Assembly (NCBI RefSeq): GCF_032118995.1
Contig: NC_092660.1
Location: forward strand, 21,139,962 to 21,203,961
Length of the DNA: 64,000 nucleotides
Direction of reading: 5' to 3'
DNA from: Asterias amurensis
Lineage: Eukaryota > Echinodermata > Asteroidea > Forcipulatida > Asteriidae
How positions within the stretch are numbered: the first letter of the stretch is position 1; every line of letters begins with the position of its first letter. This document shows, piece by piece, positions 32,127 through 44,181 of the stretch. Both the position numbers and the translations under genes were made by a program. Below the pieces are notes generated by a model. That model made no database searches. It saw nothing but the letters and a program-made list of their open reading frames with translations, and had not been told where the DNA came from.

Positions 32127-34543
32127 TTTGTTTCTCCCAAAATCCCATATTGTTTGTACACGTTTTTGTGGCAGCCTAATCTCCTAAACCATATCCCGAA
32201 AGAGTGAGTTTATTATACCAAATTGAAGCTTAGAACATAAGCTTAATTCTTATCGTAAAAAAATATTTAAATTGTTATTTAATAAGCCTTAATTAAGCTT
32301 ATGAATATTTAATTAGCAAACCGAGTTAACACCATATCTCAAAAAGTAGACTGCCAATCCTGAAACTTTTTTCAGCTATACACTAGTCAGGTCCTGTTAA
32401 TGTGATTTCTGACATAAAATTCTGGACGACGTCACAATGACGTCATGTATTTCACGTTTTGTGTCTGTGCACAAACACAATGGATCTTGAAGTGTAAACA
32501 AACCCAGCTTTCGAAAACATAATTAATTCGATTAAAATTAAATTACACGTTGTACACTTCCCAAAACTGCTTTAGATTAAATATTATTCATTGATGGTCA
32601 TTTTAAAAGCATCAGAACTTATAGAAACAGTGTAATTATTTTTAAAAACCTGTATTTCCGGGGAAGTTTTTTCAAAGCTCATGGGTACGGCGTAAAACTT
32701 GATTTGAATAGTCCAAATTGTAAAACTGTTAACTTGACCAAGTCCTTATCCCATGTTCGACCGGTGTTATTGCGTTTTTTTATTCAATATACATAGATTT
32801 CTTACGGTCACCGACTAGCACAAGTCTAAACTTGTTCCCCAAATTTGACAAGCCTGAGCATGGTGCGTCGTGGACCGGGTTCATTTCAGGCGACGAGCGT
32901 GGACGACGAAAATAGACCGCACGGGATTTGGAATTATTTACGGGTAAAGTCACCTTGTTCGCGCCGGGGACCATTTCCCTAAACTAATTCCAGTATTTCG
33001 CGTTACGTTCGGAAATTAAACCATGACAAACAAAAACTCTTTGACAGGAATACAAAAGCAGAGATTTTATTATGCTGACGTTTCTCTGGTGGTTAAGTGG
33101 CTCAGTTTTATAGAGCTGCTTATAATAAACAGGCAAAACATTTTGCTTTACAGAATTGCAGAAATTGAGCAGAACACCTGGATTCACAACTTGAACATGA
33201 GGCATGGTTAAGCTGCTTTTTGTGTTTAAAAAGCTATTATGTAGTTTGGTCCAGGGCCAATGGCTTTTAAAAGAAAGAATCGCAGCGCTTACGTAATCAG
33301 GGAATTGTGCTTACGCTAAGCGTATTTAACAGCTTTAGCAGGAAATGTGTTCTTGAGCGTCACAATTCGCATCAAAAAGTTTGCTACAGTGAACTCCTGC
33401 GAAACTTTCACTGCGAAAACAGTGACTTAAAAATTTGATTTGCATCCGCAGGAAAAACCGTGCTTTACTTGTGACAAAAGTAGGCAGGGGCGACTAGTGT
33501 GCTATAGTGTTAAAGTCGCGACTACAAATTATTATTTGAGTCGCGACTACTACAGAAATCGTGCAATTGAAATGTCTCATATAAAGAGCGCCCCCTATCG
33601 ACAGGAGTAGGAAAACAAAGGAGTATCCTACAAATTAATTGTGTTTTTAAACACGTAAAATAATATTAGATGGAAGCTTTAGGATGTTTAGCTTAATTTC
33701 TATCATAAAACATAATAAAATTATTTATTAATTAACCACCAGTGACCCTCATTTGCATATTAATTAGGAAATCTTTGCAGCATCATATCTCAAGAACTTC
33801 ACGGCCGACTTTTCAACTGTTTGTTCTTAAAGACTCCTTGGGGGTTGGAGATTAATTTGAAAAAACTGTGACCTCAAGTTGACCTCTACTTCCGCGTCAA
33901 CCGGAAGTGTCACCATATCTCAAGAACTATACAGCAGATTTTCAAAATATTTTCAGTTATAAACTCCTTAGGCATAAAATATTAACTTTAAAAAACCGTG
34001 ACCTCAAGTTGACCCATACTTCCTGGTCAACCGGAAGTGGGACCATATCTCAAGAACTATACAACAGATTATCAATTTTTGTTCAGTTATAGACTCCTTG
34101 GGCATTCAAGATTAGTTTGAAACAACTTTGACCCCATGTTGACCTTTACTTCCGGGTCAACCGAAAGTGAGCCCATATCTAAAAAAGTGCAAAGCTAATG
34201 TTCAAACTTCAGTTATAGACTCTAAGGCAATAATAATTAGCTCTTGGAAAACTGTGACCCCAAGTTGACCTCTACTTCTGGGTCAACTGGAAGTGGGACT
34301 ATATATCAAGATCTACACAACCGATTTTATAGACTCCTTGGCATTGCAGATTAATCTTTGGTAGCTGTGGGCCCATGTTGACCTTTACTTACGGGTCAAC
34401 TGGGAAGTAAGACTTTATAACATGAGCTATACAACTTTTTGAAACCCTTTTCAGTTATATATTCCTTGGGCAATGAAGCACATAATCCAAGCAAAACAAC
34501 ACGGAACAGCTTCGTGTTTGTTCACAAACACTTAATGTCTAGT
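32125..34543 (+). mobile_element. Helitron-like element, copy B
   Basis: It has the same 5' TCTTTGTTTCTCCC start and the same 3' hairpin (34514-34531) and CTAGT end (34539-34543) as copy A, at roughly 90-95 percent identity by eye over shared parts. It follows copy A directly, separated only by a (TTA)n tract, so the two form a head-to-tail pair. It lacks the ~0.9-kb internal segment of A. Confidence 0.5.
33760..34480 (+). repeat. Internal ~115-bp repeats, copy B
   Basis: This is the counterpart of 31260-32030, with a perfect DR5 at 33869-33885 and repeated ACCGGAAGTG motifs. Unit order is the same as in copy A. Confidence 0.75.
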
Positions 34544-34559
34544 TGTTATTATTATTATT

Positions 34560-36830
34560 AAAAATTTTCAAGCAACATTTGATATGTTCACAAGGCTATA
34601 GCATTGTACACATTTTCACAAATTTTGAAGCAAAATTTGATAAATTCACAAGGCTTGTACACGTTTTCTAGTAAAATTTGATGCAAAATGTGATAATTTC
34701 ACAGGTTATAGCCAAGCCTTGTGTAGACATTTTGGAGCAAAATTTGACAAATTCACAAGGCTATAGCCTTGTACACATTTTCATAGATTTTGAAGCAAAA
34801 TTTAATAAATTTGCAGGGCTACAGCCTTTTTCAAGCTACAGACATTTTCAAGCTAAATTTGAAAAATTCACAAGGCTTGTACACATTTTTTAGGAAAATT
34901 TGAAGCAAAATTTGATAATTCCCAGGCATGTAGCCTTGTAAACAAGTTCAATAGGCTATAGCTTTGTCACATTTTCTAGGAAAATTTGAAGCAAAATTTG
35001 ATAATTCCAAAAGGCAAAATTGGCAAAAGGTCCGTCATAAATACAATTATTATTATTACTACTATTAAAAATTTTCAAGCAAAATTTGACAAGTTGACAA
35101 GCCTTGTACAAATTTTCACAAATTTTGATGAAAAATTTGATAAATTTACAGGGCTTGTACACATTTTCAAGCAAAATTTGACAGGTTCACAAGTCTGTAG
35201 GTTTTGTACACATCTTCTAAAAGAAAGTTGAAACAAAATTGGATAAATTCAATTCAATTTAATTCAAAAAACTTTATTTATCCTTTACAGGCAATTACAA
35301 GTTTGACACGTTCACAAGGCTATAGCCTTGTCAGATTTTCACAAATTGTTAACCAAAACTTGAAAAATTCACAAGGATTATAACCTTGTTAACATTTTGC
35401 AGGAAAATTTGAAGCAAAATTTGATAAATCCACAAAGCTATAGCTTTGTAGACGTTTTCAAGCAACAATTGACAAGTTCACAAGTGTACATAGCTTTGTA
35501 CACATTTTCTAGGAATATTTCACAAATTCACATGCTAGAGCCTTGTACACATTATTCACACAAAAATTGACAAGTTCAGATAGCTACACATGTATAGACT
35601 TGCACACATTTTCTAGAAAAAAATGAAGAAAACTTGATAAAAAGACAAGGCTATATATATAGCCTTGGACACATTTTCTAGAAAAATTGGCAAATTCACA
35701 AGGCCTAGAGCCTTGTACACATTATTCACAAATGTTCAAGCAAAATATCACAAGTTCAGATAGCTATAGGCTTGCACACATTTTCTAGAAAAAATTGAAG
35801 AAAATTTGATAAAGTCACATTTTCAAGCAACATTTGACAGGTTCACATTCACAAGGCTAAGACCTTGTACACATTTTCACAATTGTTTAAGCAAAATGTG
35901 ACAAGTTAATAAGGCTATAGCCTTGTACACATTTTCACAAATTTTGAAGCCAAATTTGATAAATTTACAGGGTTACAGCCTTGTACACATTTTGAAGCAA
36001 AATTCAACAAGTTCACAAATTTTGAAGCAAAACTTGTAAAATTCACAAGGTCCTGACACTGTACACATTTTCACAAATTTTCAAGCAAAATGTTAAAAAT
36101 TAACAAGGCTATAGCCTTGAACACATTTTCACAAATTTTCAAGCCAAATTAGAAATTCAAAAAAAAAATTGACAAGTTTACAAGGCTATCTGCCTTGTAC
36201 ACATTTTCTAGGAAAATTTGAAGCAAAACTTGTTAATTTCACAAGGCCTTGTACACATTTTTAAGCCAAATGTGAAGCCAAATTTTATAAATTCACAAGG
36301 CCTTGTACACATTTTCCAGCAAAATTTTACAAATTCACAAAACTATATAACCTTGTACACATTTTCAAGCAAAATAAGTATAGCCTTGTACAAGTTTTCA
36401 GGCAAAATTTTGCTAAATTCACAAGGCTTCCGCTTTATATAGCCTTGTTGCATTTTAAAGCAAAATTAATTCACAAGCCCTTCTTGCATTTTCAGGCAAA
36501 ATTTGATAATACACCAGGCTATCAAGGCTACAGAATTGTACACATTTTCATAGAAATTTTGACAAATTCACAACTTAAAGGCTAGCCTTGTTGCATTTCA
36601 GAGCAAAACTAATACACATAGCCTAGTACAAATTTTCAGGAATAAATTTGATAACAACTCAAGGCTTATGAATTGTCTTGTACACATGTTCAGGCAAAAT
36701 TTGATACATATCGCCTTGTTGCATTTTTGAATAAAATTAATACACTTAGCCTAGTGGCATTTTTAAGCAAAATTAGATAAATTCACAAGGCCTTGTACAC
36801 AACTTCAGGCAAGAGTTGATGTACAGGGTT
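34560..36830. repeat. Degenerate AT-rich satellite (~58-bp unit)
   Basis: Strongly diverged tandem units built on AAATTTTGAAGCAAAATTTG, ATAAATTCACAAGGCTATAG and CCTTGTACACATTTTC. The element GGCTATAGCC within the unit is a perfect palindrome. All open frames here come from the repeat. Confidence 0.85.
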
Positions 36831-37198
36831 TCGCCCCCAAAAAGTTATCCTACTGTTAAGGGTTTGTCATAACACTGATATCAAGTTCCCTATTGCAAGC
36901 AATATATTTAATATTAAAATTTGGCCTATTCTTTCTGGTAAGGTTCGTTGAGAAACGTGCAGCAGGGCTAACAACGTGCAGGTCCAGGGTACCAGCCCCC
37001 TAGGGAGTACTTCCATTAGCTGACCGTTTGCGATAATACCAGCACCATCCTCAGGTGAGGAACCTGAATGCACCCTTAAGATTAGCCAACCAGCGATCCA
37101 GGCTGGAAGTTATGTAGGACCTCAACTGCCATGAGTGTCCTGCAGCCGATTTCACAAAACGCTAGGATTAATCCTACATTGTAACTCGAGTTAGGACG
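36831..37198. other. Non-repetitive stretch between two satellites
   Basis: No exon or element is recognised. The sequence CAGGTGAGGAACCTG (near 37050) is a short imperfect palindrome. Composition is more balanced than in the neighbours. Confidence 0.4.
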
Positions 37199-38026
37199 AT
37201 TTAGATATACCATAGAAACAGAAAAGAGTGTGTGATGAACAGTTTCATGACCAATGCAGTGTTGACCCACAGTAGATATACCATAGACACAGATAGGAGA
37301 TGTGTGAACAGTTTCATGACCAATGCAGTGTGGACCCACACAGTAGATATACCAAAGAAAGAGATAGGGGATGAGTGAACAGTTTCAAGACCAATGCAGT
37401 GTGGACCCACACGGTAGATATACCATAGAAACAGATAGGAGATGTGTGAAAAGTTTCATGACCAATGCAGTGTGGACCTACACAGTAGATATACCATAGA
37501 AACAGAGATGAGATGTTTTAACAGTTTCATGACCAATGCAGTGTGGACCTACACAGTAGATATACCATAGAAACAGATAGGAGATGTGTGAACAGTTTCA
37601 TGACCAATGCAGTGTGGACCCACACAGTAGATATACCATAGAAACAGAGATGAGATGTTTTAACAGTTTCATGACCAATGCAGTGTGGACCCACACAGTA
37701 GATATACCATAGAAACAGATAGGAGATGTGTGAACAGTTTCATGACCAATGCAGTGTGGACCTACACAGTAGATATACCATAGAAACAGAGATGAGATGT
37801 TTTAACAGTTTCCTGACCAATGCAGTGTGGACCCACACAGTAGATATACCATAGAAACAGATAGGAGATGTGTTAACAGTTTCATGACCAATGCAGTGTG
37901 GACCCACACAGTAGATATACCATAGAAACAGAAAGGAGGTATGAACAGTTTTATGACCAATGCAGTGTGGACCCACACGGTAGATATACCATAGAAACAG
38001 ATAGGAGATGTAGTAACAGTTTCATG
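37199..38026. repeat. 71-bp tandem repeat, ~11-12 copies
   Basis: The unit includes CAGTAGATATACCATAGAAA, CAGATAGGAGATGTGTGAAC and AGTTTCATGACCAATGCAGT plus GTGGACCCACA. Two subtypes (TAGGAGATGTGTG and GATGAGATGTTTT) alternate in the middle. Confidence 0.9.
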
Positions 38027-38319
38027 TAAGCTTGTTCCTTTTCCTTTTAAAAGACCGAGTCCCAATTATAAAAGACTCTGTGGAGCCGATCCTGGGACAA
38101 ACCAGCTCTAGAAATTGGGGCTTGATGTTGAAAGCGGTGACCGCAGATACAGTGTGCAAAAGGCTTCAAGCCGACATAGACCGGCAGCCCAGAGCACTTT
38201 GGTTAAACGAACGAGGTACCAATATTTGAGTACATGAACATTTAGTGGATAACCTGACATAGTCAAATATGGATGTCTGCCGGGGACCCCCCCCCCCCCC
38301 CCCCCGCTGCGTGTAGCGC
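38027..38319. other. Presumed 5' region of the non-LTR retrotransposon
   Basis: There is no clear repeat, except a poly-C run of about 18 bases near 38287-38304, 15 bases before the first retrotransposon ORF. The element's 5' border cannot be placed. Confidence 0.35.
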
Positions 38320-39342
38320 ATGGACCCCCAACAAAGAGGCAAAATAATGGGCTGGTTCAAACATTCTAGATACCACATGAAACCAAGTGAAAATGGTCAT
38401 CACCATCATGCTTTTAGTATGGCGCCGTTCAATGGCGACACGTTCTCTCGAGCTCTGATGATTTTGTTGTTTTTATGTGTTTTATTGGGTGCAATATCTG
38501 CTGTTTCACTCAAATATAGCAGAGATGAGCTGTTATTCCTTCGGTCCAACGTTGGTGAAGCTACAACCAGTGTTGATTTGACAGAAATAGAGACATTTTG
38601 CCAGCCGATTGAGGACAACAACTCTGTTCAACATGTTGGCCAGCCACGGTACACAAAGCACCATAGACGGAAGAGAGGTAGGAGAGGCGGACTGCTGGTC
38701 AAGCTACGCAATCGCAAGGGTAAAACTCCAGTACCTAGCATCATTGTATTCAATGTCCAGAGACTTTACAACAAAATGGATGAATTGATCTACCGTATTA
38801 ACAACCAGAATGACTATAAAAATTGTTGTGTATTTTGTTTCTCAGAAACATGGCTTAAACTTTCACATCCTGACTCTATTTTGCAACCCTCTGGATTTAC
38901 CATTTATAGACAAGATCGTGACCCTGTTATTACAAAGAAGGGGAAAGGTGGAGGAGTATGCTTTTTAATCAACAATAAATGGTGCACAGACATTAGGATT
39001 ATATCTAGTGGTTGCTACACTGATGTGGAATATTTGGCAATCAAGTGTAGACCCTTTTATCTACCAAGGGAGTTTTCATCAGTTACGCTAACATCAGTGT
39101 ACATTCACCCTAAAGCGGACACCGATGTTGCTTTGAACACTCTCTCTGATGTTATTTCAAGCTACGAGAACGCAGACCCAGAAACCCTAACAATTGTTGC
39201 AGGTGATTTTAACAGGGCAAACTTGAAATCCGTTGCGCCTAATTACCGGCAATTTGTGACATGCCCCACCCGAGGTTCTGCCACCCTGGACCATTGTTAC
39301 TGCCCAGTGAAAGGTGCCTTACAAGTCAATACCTCGTGCTAG
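38320..39342 (+). pseudogene. Non-LTR retrotransposon apurinic-like endonuclease ORF
   Basis: 340 codons. The N-terminus has a hydrophobic stretch (LMILLFLCVLLGAISAV, residues ~46-62) and a basic patch (HHRRKRGRRGG). The endonuclease domain follows with FNVQRLYNKMDEL (catalytic Asn region), FSETWLK (Glu), GGGVCFLINNKWC, LTSVYIHP, VAGDFNR (Asp/Asn) and LDHCY. The final SDH motif lies in the next frame (GNSDHSVV in the 39314 ORF), so a one-base insertion near 39313 breaks the original protein. The function would have been target nicking for target-primed reverse transcription. Confidence 0.85.
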
Positions 39343-40694
39343 CCTCGGTAACTCTGATCACTCAGTGGTGTTTCTCATTCCAGCCTACAAGCAAGAACTT
39401 AAACAAAGCAAACCTACAAAGAAGACGGTGAGGATATGGTCTACTGCGTCAGTTGATCAGTTACGCGGTAGTTTTGAATGTACCACATGGGACGGCTTTA
39501 GTCAAGGCACGGGCCTTGATGAGTATGTTGAAACAACTATTGATTATATCAACTTCTGTGTGGATTCGTGTGTTCAAACCAAAGTTCTGACACAATATCC
39601 TAACAATAAACCTTGGTTCAATAAGAAAATTAGAAGAAAGCTTCTTGCCAAGGATGAGGCCTACCGGTTAAAAGACGTCAACCCTGAAGAATTCCGCTTA
39701 GCCAAATCATCTCTAAAAAAAGGTATTAGAGATGCTAAACGATCTTTCAAAATCAAACTTGAGGATAGATTTGACACTAACAATCCTAGAGAACTATGGG
39801 GTAACATCAATCTAATTACCCAGTATAAGGGCCCTGTCAAAACAACGAGTACAGATGACGCAACACTTCCTTCTCAACTGAACAACTTTTATAGTCGCTT
39901 TGACAACGCAAATGCCACCGCACCAGCAACTGTTCCGGAGAACGATAACGAGGCACCATTCACAATCAGCGCATCAGATGTCCAACGCAAGTTTTCTCGC
40001 CTCAATGAACATAAAGCGGCAGGCCCTGATGGAATTTTCCCCCGACTATTGAAATTCTGTTCTACTCAGCTGGCTGGTGTTTTCACTGACATTTTTAACT
40101 TATCTTTGCTGCAACGTAAAGTTCCTCTTTGTTTTAAACAATCTGTTATAATACCTGTTCCTAAGAAGAAGTCCATTTCGAACTTAAATGATTATAGGCC
40201 AGTGGCACTGACTTCAATCCCAAAGAAAATTTTTGAAGGTTTCGTTCTTCAATTTCTTAAATCAATTTTACCTCCTAATATGGATAGTCATCAATTTGCT
40301 TACAGAACTAATCGTAGTGTTGAGGATGCAATTTGTCTCCATGAAGTTTTGCGCCATCTTGAGCAATCTATGTCTTATGCTAGAATTCTTTTTATTGATT
40401 ATAGTTCTGCTTTTAACACAATTGTACCATGTAAATTGCATTTTAAACTTATCAATGACCTCGAGCTCCCTGTTTCAATTTCTAATTGGATTCTAGACTT
40501 TTTATTGGAACGTCGTCAGGTTGTAAGAATTGGTAGTTGCACTTCACATTCTCTTGTGTTAAATACTGGTACTCCGCAAGGTTGTGTCCTGTCACCACTT
40601 TTATATTCATTGTATACTCATGATTGTAAAGCGACCAACCCCAATTCGCTTGTTGTTAAGTTTGCAGATGATACTAGTCTAATTGGTTTAATTC
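39314..40694 (+). pseudogene. Non-LTR retrotransposon reverse transcriptase, N-terminal and catalytic part
   Basis: It opens with the displaced end of the endonuclease (ASLGNSDHSVVFLIP). A connector rich in basic residues (KPWFNKKIRRKLLAKDEAYR) leads to the RT: AAGPDGIFPRLLK, VIIPVPKKKSISNLNDYRPV, the catalytic block FIDYSSAFNT with motif A Asp, GTPQGCVLSPLLYSLYTHDC and KFADDTSLIG with the motif C Asp pair. The frame runs into the DIRS element at 40695 and stops a few codons later. The region that should follow is at 45505-46151. Confidence 0.88.
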
Positions 40695-40757
40695 TAAAAT
40701 TAAACGAATAGAATGAAGTTTAATTGGAATTCTACTGAGTCTATCACCGACACTGAA

Positions 40758-40872
40758 GGACTTACATGAGATTACACTTTCCACCGGAGTAATTAGTCAC
40801 AGTTGAGAGAACATGAAAAGATGTTCCTGGTATAAATGCCCCACCACGCCCAGTGCTCCCCAATACATTTTT
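40758..40872. repeat. DIRS left inverted terminal repeat
   Basis: The inverse of 45361-45475, beginning GGACTTACATGAGATTACAC and ending CCCAATACATTTTT. It contains CTGGTATAAATG, a TATA-like box when read from either end. Confidence 0.92.
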
Positions 40873-40943
40873 CACCAAGGAACATTGTGCCCGGCGAAAA
40901 TGGGGTGGGTCAACTAATTAAAGTTGCAACCTATGTGGAGGGA

Positions 40944-41060
40944 ATGTAAGTCCTTCAGTGTCGGTGATAGACTCAGTAGAATTCCAATTAAACTTCATTC
41001 TATTCGTTTAATTTTAGAATTCCACCTCGTCATCACCTCCACTTCGGACTTACATGAGAT
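40944..41060. repeat. DIRS internal complementary region (ICR)
   Basis: The first ~77 bp are the reverse complement of the element's left end (40691-40767). The last ~44 bp are the reverse complement of its right end (45461-45504). In the accepted DIRS model this acts as the splint that lets the cDNA close into a circle before recombinase-driven integration. Confidence 0.9.
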
Positions 41061-41245
41061 TTTAGAGCACAGAGACGGGCAACATGCAATAAAAAACGTG
41101 ATTGTGTATACGACTTGATGGTTTTATCACAATTTATTAACGTTCTATAGCTCTGAACTCTTTAACTGTTGTAAACATAATAAGCAAGAGAAAATCGTGC
41201 ATTAATATAACAAATTACATTTTCATTTCTTAAGAAACGACCAAC

Positions 41246-42229
41246 CTACTTGGTTGTACCAGCCAAAACTGCGTTTGCAAAGCTGTGATCTGTTTGCCCT
41301 ACTGGTTTGTTATAAAATTTAGCAAAAGTACTACTTCTCGCCCAATGGCCAGTACTTAAAATAATGTTCAGTGGTACTCCATTCTTAAAAGCAGCACTGC
41401 ATGCAGCAGATCGAGTACTATGTGCTGTGAACTTGGCTGTGTCGATGCCAGCCTTATGCAACGTGTTCTTTATCCAGCGAGAGATTGTCTCTGACCTTAC
41501 TTGTTTGTGGGGTGATGCATAGCTTACAAACAAACACCGTTGTTTACCCCTTAGGGATTTCGTCTTAATTAAATACTGTTTTAGCGTCGTCATGACACAA
41601 AGTTGGTCATCATGAGGATACCTCGGTAACACCAAACTAACAGGCTGTTTGCCAATCTTGCTGGTTTTCGTCAACTTAGATACAACAAAGATAATTTTTG
41701 TAGCTGTAACTTCAGCGTCGTCTAAATTAAGTAGCGACAAAGTTTGACATCTTTGTCCTGAAATCAATGCAACAAGCATAACTAGCTTCATAGTGAGTTC
41801 TTTTAAGAACAACTTATTAGACGGACCCAAATTTGTTAAGTATTGTAACACAGTATTAACGTCCCATGTACAAGTATATCTGGGTATTGCAGGTCTCATG
41901 TTGAAGACACCTGTCATGAACCTTTTTATCAGGGGGAGAGACCCAATTGGTGTCCCATCTATAGGGGCTAGTATTGCTGACAATGCACTACGTAGTGTGT
42001 TCAGTGTGCTGTAACTACTACCCTTGTCAAATTCCTCTGTTAAGCAGTCTAGGATCACCGCTACAGTCGCTCGAAGTGGATCACTCTTTGTTCGAGCACA
42101 GAACAGAACCCATTTTTGGATCGCTGATCGGTAAGACTTCTTGGTTGAAGTCCGCCAGGATGAGATAATAATGTCGGCAGCGTGCTGCGAAATTCCCTGG
42201 CTCTGTAAGTTTTCCCTGACAAATGGCAT
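41246..42229 (-). CDS. DIRS tyrosine recombinase
   Basis: 327 codons. The N-terminal SAM-like half has SWRTSTKKSYRSAIQKWVLF. The catalytic half carries the R-H-R-Y set: Arg in ISGQRCQTLSLLNL, HSTRSAACSAAF (H..R), STGHWARSSTFAKFYNKPVG with His/Trp and the nucleophile Tyr. All catalytic residues are present. It would integrate the circular element DNA without duplicating the target. It overlaps the RT-RNase H ORF by 169 bp, as is common in DIRS elements. Confidence 0.93.
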   Translation of the reverse strand: MPFVRENLQSQGISQHAADIIISSWRTSTKKSYRSAIQKWVLFCARTKSDPLRATVAVILDCLTEEFDKGSSYSTLNTLRSALSAILAPIDGTPIGSLPLIKRFMTGVFNMRPAIPRYTCTWDVNTVLQYLTNLGPSNKLFLKELTMKLVMLVALISGQRCQTLSLLNLDDAEVTATKIIFVVSKLTKTSKIGKQPVSLVLPRYPHDDQLCVMTTLKQYLIKTKSLRGKQRCLFVSYASPHKQVRSETISRWIKNTLHKAGIDTAKFTAHSTRSAACSAAFKNGVPLNIILSTGHWARSSTFAKFYNKPVGQTDHSFANAVLAGTTK

Positions 42230-44181
42230 GCCATCAGTTGCAGCCGATCTCGCAATGGGTGTAGTCTACCTGAGGAAGGGAGTGAGAGTAAATTAGTTCT
42301 TTTTGGCAAAATAATTGGTTTGTTCACCAACAGTTTAAGCATCTTAGGAAACCATGCTTGTGTATGCCAAAGTGGAGCAACAAGTATGGCTGTTGACTCC
42401 TCATATTCGATCTTTGTCAATACTTTCCCAATAAGGCAGAACGGGGGAAACGCGTAGACCTTATAGTTTGTCCAGTCTAGCGTGAATGCATCATTGAAAA
42501 ATGCGTTTGGGTCAGGTTTCCACGATACATAAGGTTGAATCTGATGGTTCAATCTTGACGCAAACATGTCAATATTTGGCGTCATAAAGATATCGATAAT
42601 CTTCCGGAAAACTTCTGGGTGTAACTTCCATTCGATATCTTCACGGAAGTGACGTGATGCAAAATCAGCACTCACATTTTCAATACCCGGCAAGAATGAA
42701 ACGGACAGCCATATTTTCCTATTCAAACACCAAAGCCAGAATTCCCTGGCCAGTTCATTTAACTGAACGGAGTGTGTGCCGCCAAAAAACGTTATGTATG
42801 ACACGGCAGTTGTATTGTCCGATTTAAGGTGTACGTGAATGTCCTTATGTTTACTAAAAAGGGACTGTAAGGCAAAAAAGCAAGCTTTAAGCTCAAGGTA
42901 GTTAATATGCCATGTAGCTTCCTCAGCTGACCACTGTCCACCTAACATATGCCCATTGCAATTCGCACCCCAGCCATTGAGGGACGCGTCAGTTTCAACA
43001 ATGAAATCGGGCTTGTTTCTGTGAATGGGGGCACTAGCATACTGTAGGTTAGTAAGCCACCAGTTTAAGTCTGCCTTAGCTTGGTCAGACAATGACATTC
43101 TTGCATCAAAATCATCATGGTTTGCAGTCAATGCTGCGTTTTTCTCAGATTCAATAGATCTTCTGAATAATGTACCGTACGGTACGGCAATATCACAAGA
43201 GACTAAAAAGCCCACTACTTGGGCAACGTCCCTAATTTTGGGAAGATTGGCAACAATAATGTTATGAATAGCCGCTTCAATTTTCCTCTTTTTTGCTGGA
43301 GGAATAGCAATTGTCATGTTTTCTGAATTTATTGTAAAACCCAGAAACACAATGGTCTTCGTGGGTTTCATGACAGATTTCCCAGTATTGACTATAAATC
43401 CTAACTCTTGGGTGAGGGCAACTCGAGCTTTAACATTGGTTATGCACTCTTCTTTTGTTGCACCTATCAACAAAGCGTCGTCAATGTAGTCACAAGATTC
43501 GTGTCCCATTAGTCTTAAAGAGGCTATCAAAGGTTTCATTATCTTTGTAAATACCCTTGGTGCACAAGCTAAACCGAAAGGCAGACAGGTAAATTCGAAC
43601 AATTTGTTCTGCCACATAAAACGCAAATATTTGCGGTGGTTTTTGGCAATCGGTACTGTGAAGTACGCATCTTTAAGATCAATTGATGCCATAAAGCAGT
43701 GTGGTCGGATTAATTGCAGAGCAAAATGAATTGTTTCCATTTTAAAATGGACATAGGCCACTGATTTATTCAACTGGCGAAGGTTGATAATTGGGCGAAA
43801 AGTCCCGTCTTTCTTTGGACGGATGAAAATGTTTGATACAAACTCACCATATTCATGGGTAGCATGTGTAATTGCTCCTTTTTGGAGCAGTTTATCAATT
43901 TCCTTCGAGATAATTTCAACTTCATTGGGAACAAATTTAATTTGTTTAGGGGGGAACGATTGTAAGGGTCGTTTCCCAAATTCTATTTCATAGTGCTTTA
44001 TAGCATCTAGAACCCACTTATCTGAAGTTATTTCTTGCCATTTTGTAACAAATTGTGCTAATCTACCTGCAATTTTGCTAGATTTAATGCATGTTGTACT
44101 TACCAGTGCACTGGTTGTACTTGTAGGGACATGCCGAATTACTTTGCTGTTTCCACATCTTGTCGTGGCTTGGCATTCCAC
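42061..44181 (-). CDS. DIRS reverse transcriptase-RNase H polyprotein
   Basis: 706 codons. RT blocks, in order: FVSNIFIRPKKDGTFRPIIN, FMASIDLKDAYFTVPIA (motif A), FTCLPFGLACAPRVFTKIMK, CDYIDDALLIG (YIDD catalytic pair) and VFLGFTIN. RNase H follows: FIVETDASLNGWGANC, INYLELKACFFAL, HLKSDNTTAVSYI and NVSADFASR. The C-terminal ~170 residues (IDMFASRLNHQIQPYVSW, YAFPPFCLIGKVL, ILVAPLWHTQAWFP) form the conserved region after RNase H in DIRS elements. Its start overlaps gag by 43 bp in another frame. Confidence 0.93.
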   Translation of the reverse strand: MECQATTRCGNSKVIRHVPTSTTSALVSTTCIKSSKIAGRLAQFVTKWQEITSDKWVLDAIKHYEIEFGKRPLQSFPPKQIKFVPNEVEIISKEIDKLLQKGAITHATHEYGEFVSNIFIRPKKDGTFRPIINLRQLNKSVAYVHFKMETIHFALQLIRPHCFMASIDLKDAYFTVPIAKNHRKYLRFMWQNKLFEFTCLPFGLACAPRVFTKIMKPLIASLRLMGHESCDYIDDALLIGATKEECITNVKARVALTQELGFIVNTGKSVMKPTKTIVFLGFTINSENMTIAIPPAKKRKIEAAIHNIIVANLPKIRDVAQVVGFLVSCDIAVPYGTLFRRSIESEKNAALTANHDDFDARMSLSDQAKADLNWWLTNLQYASAPIHRNKPDFIVETDASLNGWGANCNGHMLGGQWSAEEATWHINYLELKACFFALQSLFSKHKDIHVHLKSDNTTAVSYITFFGGTHSVQLNELAREFWLWCLNRKIWLSVSFLPGIENVSADFASRHFREDIEWKLHPEVFRKIIDIFMTPNIDMFASRLNHQIQPYVSWKPDPNAFFNDAFTLDWTNYKVYAFPPFCLIGKVLTKIEYEESTAILVAPLWHTQAWFPKMLKLLVNKPIILPKRTNLLSLPSSGRLHPLRDRLQLMACHLSGKTYRAREFRSTLPTLLSHPGGLQPRSLTDQRSKNGFCSVLEQRVIHFERL

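Noticed and set aside
36867..37073. A 68-codon - strand frame between two satellites
   Set aside because: Short, no recognisable domain, and no supporting splice signals.
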